A stretch of DNA of 48,046 nt from Taibaiella sp. (GTDB taxonomy: Bacteria; Bacteroidota; Bacteroidia; Chitinophagales; Chitinophagaceae): the NCBI GenBank assembly GCA_021740995.1, contig JAIOYR010000021.1, positions 1 through 48,046 on the forward strand, read 5' to 3'. The notes beneath the pieces were generated by a model. The model saw only the letters and a program-made list of their open reading frames with translations. It was not told the origin of the DNA and did not search any database. Positions 32,180 through 40,797 of the stretch are shown here, piece after piece (positions within the stretch are counted from its first letter, which is position 1; each line of letters begins with the position of its first letter). Position numbers and translations under genes: made by a program.

Positions 32180-34024
32180 ATGAATACTTTATCCTTTACA
32201 GCTACAGCGCTCGCGCACTCATTTTCTTATGCGCTCTTGTCTTCTCTTTGGCAGGCGCTGCTCATTTACGGATTGTTGTATTTGCTGCTCAGATTATTTT
32301 CCACAGTGGGTGCCGGCACACGGTACATGCTTTCTACTACCGCTTTTTTATCTGTTTCTTTTTTATTTGCATACACTTGGGTGGGCAGATATTACGAGTT
32401 GCATACCACCACAGTTTTCCTGCCACAGTCTGCCGCAGATAGCTCCTCAGTCAATACTTATTCTTCTGTCGTTACCGCTGTTGCGCCGTCCTCTATTAGT
32501 ACGTTCCGGCAATTCCTTTTGCAGGTCGACCAATATGTGCCGGTTATTATGCTCATCTATTATTCAGGACTCTTGTTTATGTTACTTCGTGTCCTGCTCA
32601 ATTTCTTGCAGTTGCGTGCGCTTAGCAGAACAGGTATAGTGTCCCCCGATAGTTACCTGCTTGCTTTTGTTGACAAATGGAAGCAACAATTAGGAATATC
32701 ACGACCGGTAAAGTTGCTGCTTTCTGCCAGAGTTTCAGTGCCGGTCATGCTCGGTACGCTCAGGCCCATTATTTTATTACCTGTTGCCACAATCAATAGT
32801 CTGTCTACAGAGCAGGTCGAAGCTATTTTACTGCACGAGTTGGCGCATATCAGACGGCACGATTACCTGGTCAATCTGTTTCAAGTGGTCATAGAAACGC
32901 TCTTGTTCTTTAATCCGTTTATCTGGCTTATATCTGCTGTCATCAGGCGGGAGCGCGAGTTATGCGCCGACGATGTGGTAGTAGCCTCAGCCTCTAGCCC
33001 TCTGCACTATGCTACAGCACTGGCTATGCTTGAAGACAATCGTATGTACCACAACAGCTTATCTCTGGCTGCAACAGGGACCAACAATCAATTGTTTAAC
33101 CGTTTAAAAGGAATCATGGAAATGAAAAAGGAAAACACCACCCACAGCAGGGCATCCGTTGTTTTAGTTACTGTCATTGCAGCTTCATTACTGGTAGCAA
33201 TGATTTCATTCACACCTTCCTTTGCACAGAAGCCCAGGGAGGATGAAAAGAAGACGATTCAGAAAAAGACAGCTAAGACCGTTACCAATAACGGTCAGAC
33301 AAAGACCAAAGTAGTAACCAAAACAATTACGGCAGATGAAGACGGAAATGAAGGCGATAATGTAAATGTCAACATCTCTTTGGAGGATGATGATAAAAGC
33401 AATAAAAAAGCAAAAGTGTTGGTCGTTACTACCAAAAAGAACGATAAGAAGGGTAGTGAGAAAAAATACGTCAAAAAAGAAATTGTCATTTCTTCTGACG
33501 ATGGATCTTTCGATAAGGCCCGGTTGGAAGCAGAAATAGACAGAGTGCGGCAAGAACTCTCCGCAGTCGACTGGCAGGACATTACTGCCGACATTACAGA
33601 TGCTATTGCTGACATTACAGATGCCATTGCCGAAGTGAGCAAAGAACTGAATGTAGAGAAGTTGGCTAAAGAAATCAATATTCAGATCAAGCGCGAGATT
33701 GAGGATGACAAAGATGCCATACACGAATCTAAAAGGGAGATCGTTCGTAAAAAGTACACTAAGGAAATAGATACTGTATCTCCTAAAGAAAAGGATATTT
33801 TGGATAAAACTGAACAGCTTGACGATATGCTGCACAGGATGCAAAAAGATGGTCTCATTGATATGAGTGACAATTTCAAAGTTGAGAAAAAGGAAGATGC
33901 TTTGTACATTAACGGCAAAAAACAATCAGAGCAGATCTTCAAAAAGTACCATCATTATATGAGTGAAAAAGGGGTGACGGTTAGCGGCAACAAGCATACA
34001 CTCAATGTCAGCAAAACCGAATAG
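32180..34024 (+). CDS. M56-family membrane metallopeptidase (BlaR1/MecR1-like sensor)
   Basis: 614 residues. Membrane helices lie near residues 15-40, 48-68, 119-141, 235-255 and 328-348. The zinc site is HELAH (219-223) in a cytoplasmic loop, with the ERELCADD segment following, as in BlaR1. The penicillin-binding sensor domain of true BlaR1 is absent. Instead there is an extracytoplasmic C-terminal region of about 260 residues, very rich in Lys, Asp and Glu, with a short internal repeat (ITADITDAIADITDAIAEV) and a coiled-coil-like stretch. It ends with an ALYINGKKQ segment, a pattern I associate with M56 proteins of Bacteroidota. It should cleave the adjacent BlaI-like repressor on an unknown signal. 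Both genes form one operon. Confidence 0.88.
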   Translation: MNTLSFTATALAHSFSYALLSSLWQALLIYGLLYLLLRLFSTVGAGTRYMLSTTAFLSVSFLFAYTWVGRYYELHTTTVFLPQSAADSSSVNTYSSVVTAVAPSSISTFRQFLLQVDQYVPVIMLIYYSGLLFMLLRVLLNFLQLRALSRTGIVSPDSYLLAFVDKWKQQLGISRPVKLLLSARVSVPVMLGTLRPIILLPVATINSLSTEQVEAILLHELAHIRRHDYLVNLFQVVIETLLFFNPFIWLISAVIRRERELCADDVVVASASSPLHYATALAMLEDNRMYHNSLSLAATGTNNQLFNRLKGIMEMKKENTTHSRASVVLVTVIAASLLVAMISFTPSFAQKPREDEKKTIQKKTAKTVTNNGQTKTKVVTKTITADEDGNEGDNVNVNISLEDDDKSNKKAKVLVVTTKKNDKKGSEKKYVKKEIVISSDDGSFDKARLEAEIDRVRQELSAVDWQDITADITDAIADITDAIAEVSKELNVEKLAKEINIQIKREIEDDKDAIHESKREIVRKKYTKEIDTVSPKEKDILDKTEQLDDMLHRMQKDGLIDMSDNFKVEKKEDALYINGKKQSEQIFKKYHHYMSEKGVTVSGNKHTLNVSKTE

Positions 34025-34096
34025 TAGCGTAAATACAGTCACTTCAATTTCTGTATTTGGTTCTTTAGAAATTTATATTCTGAATTAAACCCCAGT

Positions 34097-34145
34097 AATT
34101 TGGAATTTGTGCACTGGAAATTTGGATTTTTAAATTTGGACTTTC
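34097..34145. repeat. Heptamer-periodic tract (AATTTGG type)
   Basis: Seven consecutive 7-mers in phase: AATTTGG, AATTTGT, GCACTGG, AAATTTG, GATTTTT, AAATTTG, GACTTTC. It ends right at the terminator that follows. Confidence 0.65.
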
Positions 34146-34178
34146 AAAAAAAGCCTCCTGCCATCAGGAGGCTTTTTT
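34146..34178. terminator. Strong terminator after the M56 gene
   Basis: A perfect GC-rich 9-bp stem (GCCTCCTG, then ccat, then CAGGAGGC, extended by A:T pairs) is followed by TTTTTT on the plus strand and preceded by an A-run, so it can also work on the minus strand. Confidence 0.88.
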
Positions 34179-34212
34179 CTTGTAATATTGCATTAGCCTT
34201 ATAATTACTTAC

Positions 34213-35271
34213 ATGGAAGTCGACAAGGATGAATTGAAGGTTGTGCACAGGGCACTCTCAGAGTGGGAGTCCGATGGTAGCCTCACGCCACAGCAGGCAG
34301 CCACGCTCCGCGAGGGTCTTACCCTCCGGCAAAACGACCGCCAGCAGATAGCGCAATATTTTTTCTTTATCGCTCTTTTTTGCACCCTGCTCGCATTTGG
34401 TGCCATTTTCCTCAGCGAAAAGCTGCTCGAAAAAATCAAGACCTACTTTGCCTGGAGCGATCTCGCCATAGCACTTATTGCTGCCGCCCTGGCTGTCTTA
34501 TGGTTTTGGTACATAGCTACTAAGCGAAAGGACACCCGTAGCTCAGCTTACGAGATCTATATGGCACTCGGCGGGCTTGCGGTGCTTACGTCCCTGGTCT
34601 ACGTCTGCAAGTACATTCATGCCGATGCTACCTACTATACTACTTTTCTTTCGCTCGCTTCCGTTTCATTATTTGTTATTAGCATTTTGTTGCGCTCATA
34701 TATTTTATGGTTGGGTGCTTTGGTGGCGGTTACCTGTTGGTTTGGTGCTTTTACGTCATCTTACAATCAACACTACCTCTTTCTGGGTATGAACTATCCT
34801 GTGCGTTATGTATTGTTTGGAGCATTGTTACTGGTACTATCCTTATTGCAATTGCGGGTACAGCGTTTGCTCTATTCGCAGCGCATCACTTATATTGCCG
34901 GGCTCACAGTATTCTTTGTTGCGCTGTGGATGGTTTCTATTTTCGGCAACTTCAATTCTATCGAGCGTTGGCAGCGTGCCCATCAGGTGCAGGTGCTCAT
35001 TTATTCTGCTTTTCTGGCCATCGCTTCTGGCTTGTCTTTTTACCTCGGTATCCGTTTTCGCAACACCGCCGCCCGCGACTTCGGGGTGTTGTTTGTCCTC
35101 GTCAATCTCTACACCCGTTACTTCGAGTATTTCTGGGATTCTATGAACAAGGGTATATTCTTTATAATACTTGCGGTTACATTCGGCTTGGTAGGCAGGT
35201 GGCTCGAAAGAAAGAACCGAAGCTCCTCTCAGGGCAAAAGCATTAAAATCAACAGTGTCGACAAAAATTGA
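34213..35271 (+). CDS. DUF2157 domain-containing membrane protein
   Basis: 352 residues. The N-terminal soluble segment (1-50) has the DUF2157 pattern of W--DG-LT--Q---L, seen as LSEWESDGSLTPQQAATLREGL. About ten membrane helices follow, among them FFFIALFCTLLAFGAIFL, LAIALIAAALAVLWFWYIA and ITYIAGLTVFFVALWMVSIF. A charged tail (ERKNRSSSQGKSIKIN) ends the protein. DUF2157 proteins have no established function. The gene has its own transcription start region after the strong terminator at 34146-34178 and is not obviously linked to truA, which is 416 nt downstream with its own promoter element. A near match to the -7 consensus (TAATATTG) lies upstream. Confidence 0.82.
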   Translation: MEVDKDELKVVHRALSEWESDGSLTPQQAATLREGLTLRQNDRQQIAQYFFFIALFCTLLAFGAIFLSEKLLEKIKTYFAWSDLAIALIAAALAVLWFWYIATKRKDTRSSAYEIYMALGGLAVLTSLVYVCKYIHADATYYTTFLSLASVSLFVISILLRSYILWLGALVAVTCWFGAFTSSYNQHYLFLGMNYPVRYVLFGALLLVLSLLQLRVQRLLYSQRITYIAGLTVFFVALWMVSIFGNFNSIERWQRAHQVQVLIYSAFLAIASGLSFYLGIRFRNTAARDFGVLFVLVNLYTRYFEYFWDSMNKGIFFIILAVTFGLVGRWLERKNRSSSQGKSIKINSVDKN

Positions 35272-35516
35272 TTATCATTAGTAGATCGGAACTTAGTGCG
35301 CATCTAATTTTTAGTTTATGATCATTTTTAAACCCAGATCTTCTTACCTGTATGGCAGATTTTATTAAAAGTTCGGGGTTCGAAATAATGGTAGATTCAA
35401 GCGAATTACGTAACATCTCCCTTTAGGGACGGGGTTTTCTCGTACAGGATTTCAAATACTACTCCGGTTTAGACTGCGAGAGGTCAGGAGTTCTAAAACC
35501 AGCTTCATTACACAAA

Positions 35517-35546
35517 CTTTGTGTTCCTTGTGTTCTTAGTGGTGAA
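35517..35546. repeat. Nonamer element, three units
   Basis: CTTTGTGTT-CCTTGTGTT, then CTTAGTGGT and GAA, the same family and order as 25513-25651. Confidence 0.7.
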
Positions 35547-35650
35547 GTTTACTTTCATGTATCCTGAATTTTGTGTCTAATTATAGTATTCCAATAACGT
35601 GGTTGCCCCGCCACACCGCAAAAAACACCACACTTACCAAATCATAGTTA

Positions 35651-35658
35651 TACTTTTG
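35651..35658 (+). promoter_or_regulatory. TAnnTTTG -7 element for truA
   Basis: Reads TACTTTTG, an exact match, 29 nt before the ATG at 35688. Confidence 0.55.
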
Positions 35659-35687
35659 CCGCTACTCAATAGCTCACAGATTTTTAC

Positions 35688-36449
35688 ATGGCAAGATACG
35701 TGCTCGAAGTAATGTATGATGGCACATGCTTTCATGGCTCTCAGATACAGGGCGATACACCTACAGTGCAACTCGCAGTTAATAATATGCTGGGCACTTT
35801 GCTGCGCGCTCCGGTGCTGTCTTACGGTGCCAGCCGCACAGACGAGGGGGTGCATGCGCTGTCCAATTTCTATCATTTCGATCATGAAGAGGAGCTCAGA
35901 CCCGATTTTCTTTACAAATGCAATGCAATTATTGATTCCGGTATCGCAGTAAAAAACATCTACCGTGCTATTAACCCTGAGTTCAACGCTCGGTTCGAGG
36001 CAGTGCAGCGGTCTTATCGCTATCGCATATACACTGCCAAAAATCCTTTTTTGGTAAACAAAGCTTTGTTTTATCCCTTTCCGGTCAGTATACACAAGCT
36101 CAATGAAACAGCAGCTATCATAAGGGAATTCACCCAGTTCGAATCTTTTGCCAAGCGCAACGCGCAGGTCAAGACGTTTGAATGTCGTATTCACGAGTCT
36201 TATTGGGAGCAAAAGGATAATGAATTGCACTATGTTGTTGCTGCTAACCGTTTTCTGAGGGGGATGGTCAGAGGGCTGGTAGCCACCCAGTTAAGGCTTG
36301 TGCGCGATGGCGCACCTCCACAAAAACTCAAAGAAATAATCGAAGCGGCCAACTGCACCAAAGCCTTTTTTAATGTAGCTGGTCATGGCCTTTATCTCGA
36401 GACCATCACCTATCCCGATGGTGTAATGCAACTCCTCCAATCCCAATAA
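35688..36449 (+). CDS. truA: tRNA pseudouridine synthase A
   Basis: 253 residues. TruA isomerises U38-U40 in the anticodon arm of many tRNAs. The catalytic Asp52 lies in GASRTDEGVHALSN, the TruA signature. Other family features are the start YVLEVMYDGTCFHGSQIQ with the PTVQ motif, KNIYRAINPEFNARFEAVQRSYRYRIY, the dimer-interface loop FESFAKRNAQVKTFECRI, and the late RFLRGMVRGLVATQL. Length is normal. It stands with its own promoter element between a DUF2157 gene and the large secreted-protein gene. The identification is secure. Confidence 0.95.
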   Translation: MARYVLEVMYDGTCFHGSQIQGDTPTVQLAVNNMLGTLLRAPVLSYGASRTDEGVHALSNFYHFDHEEELRPDFLYKCNAIIDSGIAVKNIYRAINPEFNARFEAVQRSYRYRIYTAKNPFLVNKALFYPFPVSIHKLNETAAIIREFTQFESFAKRNAQVKTFECRIHESYWEQKDNELHYVVAANRFLRGMVRGLVATQLRLVRDGAPPQKLKEIIEAANCTKAFFNVAGHGLYLETITYPDGVMQLLQSQ

Positions 36450-36497
36450 TTTCACAATAAATTCACTTCCTTTTAACCCCTTCACTACTTTAAATTC

Positions 36498-36525
36498 GCA
36501 CTCCGCACTCCCACTCTTACGCTCC
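36498..36525. repeat. Short heptamer-periodic tract (GCACTCC type)
   Basis: Four in-phase 7-mers, GCACTCC, GCACTCC, CACTCTT and ACGCTCC, just upstream of the giant secreted-protein gene. Weak alone, but similar in kind to the longer heptamer tracts. Confidence 0.45.
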
Positions 36526-36630
36526 AATTGGGTGGGGCAATTACATATATTTTTAAAAAAATTGAAAAATAAGCAGAAAGAGTTTAATTTTTTGAGTATT
36601 TTTCGCCATTGTTTCATAAACTATATTGAT

Positions 36631-39600
36631 ATGAGATTAGCACATCTTTACTTAGGTTCTGTTAAAAAAGAAAAAAGCACAAAAGGATTTGGTTTCTTAC
36701 GAACATTCCTGTTTGCCGGCATACTCATGGTATTTATGCCTTTCGTCAGTAGCGCGATCTTTATACCGGATTTCAATACCGCGAGTCCTCAAAACAGGAC
36801 TATCTGTGGCAATGTGCCAATAGATATAAGTAACTGGCTGCGCGTAACAGACCTCGATGCTGGTGAAACATTATCCTGGACTATCGTTGTTGATGCCAAC
36901 AACGGTGTTCTTACTGGTTTCCCCGCTACGGCTCCGGCAGGTGGTAGTGTTTCTACTCCGGTAGGGCTTATTTACACACCCAATCCCGGTGCTACATCAG
37001 ACAACTTTACCATAATGGTGGACGATGGCATGGGTGGAACAGATATCATGGTAGTTACGTTGACTATCAATGCTGGCCCAGAGCTCACTTTGGGTTCTTT
37101 CCCATCAGTTTGTCGTGGTGTCACAAACGCTGTAATTCCTTTTACAGGTCTTACCAATGTAGGCCCTGATACAGTTATTCTTAATTACACAGGAGCTATG
37201 CAGAGCTGGACAGTTCCTGCAAATGTTACTGCTGTTCGCTTCGATGCAATGGGCGCATCTGGTGGCAACGACAACTATTCTGGTGCTGCCAACCCGGGCA
37301 AGGGTGGTAGAATTCAGGGTACAATGTCTGTTTTCCCAGGCAATACGCTGAACGTATTCGTAGGCGGCAGAGGTAATGATGGTACTCCCTTTGGCGCTAC
37401 TGGTGGTTTCAATGGTGGTGGCAATGCTTTCTCTTATTTCTTTGTTGGTTGTGGTGGTGCCGGTGGCGGTGCTACAGATATTCGCCTTGGTGGTACTGGT
37501 CTTGCCAATCGCAAGGTGGTTGCCGGCGGCGGCGGCGGCAATGGTGCCGACAATAATCCTGGCATTACTCCTTTCTTTGGCGGTGCTGGTGGTGGTCTTA
37601 CAGGCGGCAATAGCGAAAACAATATACCTGGTTCCAACTCTAAAGGTGGTACTCAGGGTACAGGTGGTGCACCTGCTACTTATTCCGGTTGGACTCCCGG
37701 TGCTTTCGGTATGTCTGGCATGGGCGGCAATGGTAGTACAGAGGGTGTTTCCGGTGCTGGTGGCGGTGGTTACTTTGGCGGCGGCGGCGGCATTTGGACC
37801 GGCGGTGGCGGCGGATCTAACTATGCCGATGGTATCTCTACTTTCTCTGTTACCCATACACGTGGTGCCAACGAGGGTGATGGTCTGGTAAGACTATACT
37901 ACACTAATCCAGGTACATATACTATTATCTGGGACAATGTTGCCGAGACAGTTGGTGGCTTTGAAAATGTAGCTGATGCATTGCTTCCTACTAATTCAGA
38001 ATTTAACATTGCTGTTCCTGCTGGTGCTCCGGCCGATACCTATCATGGTACACTTACTATCAACAATGTTAACTGTAACAGCGTTTCTTATCCTATCGAA
38101 GTTACTGTTAAGCCACTGCCTACAGTAGAGCCTATCGAAGACCAGATTCTTTGTCATGGCGAAATGACTGCTGACATCACACCAAGTGGTCCTATCAGCG
38201 GCGGTTCTTATACTTGGGTTAATAGCAATCCTGCTATTGGTCTTCCAGCTTCTGGCGAAGGGCACATAGCTGCTTTCTTCCCTATCAACGAAGCTGACCT
38301 TCCGGTATCTGCAGACATTACCGTTACTCCGGTTGCTAATGGTTGTATAGGTACTTCTATAGTATTCCATATTGTTGACAATCCTATACCTGAGCTCAAC
38401 AGCACACTTACTCCGGCTTCAGTTTGTAACAATGCATTATTTAGTTACCTCCCCAACAGCCTTACTCCCGGTACCTCTTTCGACTGGGTTCGTGCTACTA
38501 CATCCGGCATTGCTAACCCTGCTTCAAGTGGCGCTGGTAATCCTAATGAAAATCTGTTAAACCTGTCGATTGACCCGGTTACAGTTACATACAACTATAC
38601 GCTTGCTGCCAACTCTTGTGTAAATACACAAAATGTAACAGTAGTTATCAATCCTACACCACAGTTGTCATCTACGCTTACTCCTCCTGCTCTGTGCAAC
38701 AATGAGGTGTTCAATTACACGCCTGTTTCTTCTACTACTGGTGCTACACTTACATGGCATCGTCCCGTAGTTGCTGGCATCAGCAATCCTGCTGCTTCAG
38801 GTTCAGGTTCTATCAGCGAGACGCTTATCAACACATCTACTACTCCAAGAGTGGTTACTTACGTTATTACTTTGAGTATCGATGGTTGTAGCTACACAGA
38901 GGAAGTAGTTGTTACAGTTAATCCTGCACTTACACTTTCAAGCACTATGGCACTTACGCCTACCTGCGACAGCCAGTTGCTCAACTACATACCTACTACC
39001 TCAATATCAGGTGCTTCGCTTACATGGAGTCGTGCATCAGTGGTGGGTATCAGCAATCCTGCTGCTACCGGTACCGGCAATATCAGCGAGTCCCTGGTCA
39101 ACACTACTCCTGCTCCTATAGTTGTTACTTACGTTTACACAGTAGGCGCATTCGGTTGCACCAACACACAGAATGTTACAATTACGGTTAACCCAAGGCC
39201 ACGTCTTAGCAGCACACTTTCTCCTGCCGGTATCTGCACCAATACATTGTTCGCATATACTCCTTCAAGTGCTACTGCAGGTGCATCTTTTGTATGGGCC
39301 AGAGACACTGTTGTAGGCATAGCCAATCCTACCGCGATAGGTACAGGTGGCATCAGTGAGTTGGTTATCAACAATACAGACTTGCCAATTAATGTTCCTT
39401 ACCTGTATACTATTTTCGCAAATGGTTGTGCCGATTCTCAGGTCGTGCTGCTTACTGTTAATCCAATGCCACGTCTCAGCAACGATATTTCTGCACTTGC
39501 AGTTTGTGATAGCGCTGTATTCAACTTCGCACCTACCAGCGTTACGCCTTCGGCAACGTTCGCGTGGTCTCGTGGTTATGAGGCTGGTATATCTAATACC

Positions 39601-40773
39601 AATGCTACTGGTACCGGCAACCCTGCTGAGCGCCTCAACAACACTACTTACATCACTGTTCCTGTTACTTACATTTATACAATCTCTGCAAAGGGTTGTA
39701 CCAACACTCAGGGTGTAACAGTTCAGGTTCGTCCTTCGGCTATCCTTACCAGCAATACTGCTGTTACTTGTAGCGGCGCAGAATTCGTTTATGAGCCGGT
39801 TAGTTATACTACGCTTGCTACATTCGCATGGTCTCGTACTGCATCTCCGGGTATCACACCACCATCTAAGAGCGGCACAGGAAACATCCTCGATACACTT
39901 ACACAGGGTACTTCAGGAAAGGTTACTGTTGTTTACGATTTCGACCTCACAGTGTTCGGCTGTGTCAACAAGCAGAAAGTTAACGTTACCGTTAATCCTG
40001 CACCTACAGCAGTCGTTATAGGTACCCATCCTTCTGCGGATATTTGCAGCAATGCTACTGCCGTTAACTTTGGTGCAGCTAATGCGCCGGTTGAGGGTTA
40101 CTCTTACAGTTGGTCTGCAACCAATGCAACTTTGATTGCTAGCGGTGGTAACAAACAATTTGCACTTGTTACGTTTGCTGCACCAGGTACAGCTACGGTT
40201 ACACTTACCACACGTATCAATGAAACAACTTGTACCAGCACCAATTCATTTGTTGTGAATGTAGGTTCAGGTGTGGCAGTCACTCCTGAGGTTATTTACT
40301 TCGATGGTCAGTTCATCTGCAAAGAAACAGACCTGAGCACTTACCAGTGGGGTTATGATGATATCGCTACGCTGGACTCAGCAATCATCCCCGGCGAAAC
40401 CAATCAGAACTACGCTAACCAATTTCCCGAGTTTGATAAAAAGTATTACTGGGTAATGACTACACGTAACGGTTGCACGCAGAAGACTTATTACAACAAG
40501 CCAGCTGGCGTTGCTGATGTTAATATTGCAGTTGCAAGCATTAAGTTGTATCCTAACCCTGCTTCTAACTTCGTGAATGTAGAGGTAAGCAATCTGCTTA
40601 CTGGCAACATTCGTTTCGATGTATACAACATGCTGGGACAGAAACTACAGCAGGTTACTGCTAACGATAATAAAGCTCAGATCAGCATCGCTGATTTGGC
40701 AGCAGGTGCTTACATAGTCGATTGTTATAGCGATGGCGTTAAAGTAGCCGCAGCAAGGTTTATTAAAAATTAA
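36631..40773 (+). CDS. Giant T9SS-secreted protein: glycine-rich domain, PKD-like repeats, sorting domain
   Basis: About 1380 residues from ATG 36631 (an upstream in-frame ATG at 36532 gives an unlikely basic extension). A signal peptide (FLFAGILMVFMPFVSSA) is followed by a cadherin/tandem-type beta domain (to about residue 150), then a Gly-rich domain (about 190-425, with GGCGGAGGGATDIRLGG and many GGGG runs), like the glycine-rich domain of ALK/LTK receptors. Next comes a PKD-like region, in which six ~90-residue repeats (nucleotides about 38380-40000) each contain a C-N-x-x-F-x-Y motif, a W-x-R, a G-I-x-N-P motif and a final GC. The protein ends in a type A T9SS sorting domain (IKLYPNPASNFVNVEV through FIKN). 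It is probably a surface or secreted adhesin; the binding partner is unknown. The OmpA gene follows 24 nt after. Confidence 0.88.
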   Translation: MRLAHLYLGSVKKEKSTKGFGFLRTFLFAGILMVFMPFVSSAIFIPDFNTASPQNRTICGNVPIDISNWLRVTDLDAGETLSWTIVVDANNGVLTGFPATAPAGGSVSTPVGLIYTPNPGATSDNFTIMVDDGMGGTDIMVVTLTINAGPELTLGSFPSVCRGVTNAVIPFTGLTNVGPDTVILNYTGAMQSWTVPANVTAVRFDAMGASGGNDNYSGAANPGKGGRIQGTMSVFPGNTLNVFVGGRGNDGTPFGATGGFNGGGNAFSYFFVGCGGAGGGATDIRLGGTGLANRKVVAGGGGGNGADNNPGITPFFGGAGGGLTGGNSENNIPGSNSKGGTQGTGGAPATYSGWTPGAFGMSGMGGNGSTEGVSGAGGGGYFGGGGGIWTGGGGGSNYADGISTFSVTHTRGANEGDGLVRLYYTNPGTYTIIWDNVAETVGGFENVADALLPTNSEFNIAVPAGAPADTYHGTLTINNVNCNSVSYPIEVTVKPLPTVEPIEDQILCHGEMTADITPSGPISGGSYTWVNSNPAIGLPASGEGHIAAFFPINEADLPVSADITVTPVANGCIGTSIVFHIVDNPIPELNSTLTPASVCNNALFSYLPNSLTPGTSFDWVRATTSGIANPASSGAGNPNENLLNLSIDPVTVTYNYTLAANSCVNTQNVTVVINPTPQLSSTLTPPALCNNEVFNYTPVSSTTGATLTWHRPVVAGISNPAASGSGSISETLINTSTTPRVVTYVITLSIDGCSYTEEVVVTVNPALTLSSTMALTPTCDSQLLNYIPTTSISGASLTWSRASVVGISNPAATGTGNISESLVNTTPAPIVVTYVYTVGAFGCTNTQNVTITVNPRPRLSSTLSPAGICTNTLFAYTPSSATAGASFVWARDTVVGIANPTAIGTGGISELVINNTDLPINVPYLYTIFANGCADSQVVLLTVNPMPRLSNDISALAVCDSAVFNFAPTSVTPSATFAWSRGYEAGISNTNATGTGNPAERLNNTTYITVPVTYIYTISAKGCTNTQGVTVQVRPSAILTSNTAVTCSGAEFVYEPVSYTTLATFAWSRTASPGITPPSKSGTGNILDTLTQGTSGKVTVVYDFDLTVFGCVNKQKVNVTVNPAPTAVVIGTHPSADICSNATAVNFGAANAPVEGYSYSWSATNATLIASGGNKQFALVTFAAPGTATVTLTTRINETTCTSTNSFVVNVGSGVAVTPEVIYFDGQFICKETDLSTYQWGYDDIATLDSAIIPGETNQNYANQFPEFDKKYYWVMTTRNGCTQKTYYNKPAGVADVNIAVASIKLYPNPASNFVNVEVSNLLTGNIRFDVYNMLGQKLQQVTANDNKAQISIADLAAGAYIVDCYSDGVKVAAARFIKN

Positions 40774-40797
40774 TATCTCAACATTAAAAATTATTAG

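Larger units (their letters stand above)
35272..35687. other. Non-coding gap before truA
   Basis: 416 nt with no supported gene. It contains one nonamer element (35517-35546) and the truA -7 promoter element. The rest has no feature I recognise. Confidence 0.6.

Noticed and set aside
36532-36630. N-terminal extension of the giant secreted protein
   Set aside because: The extension is basic and unlike a signal peptide; the ATG at 36631 puts the signal peptide at a normal distance.
37105-37891. Long open frames on both strands in the glycine-rich part of the T9SS cargo gene
   Set aside because: Gly codons read in other frames give Val/Leu/Ala or Thr/Ala-rich strings, a composition effect.
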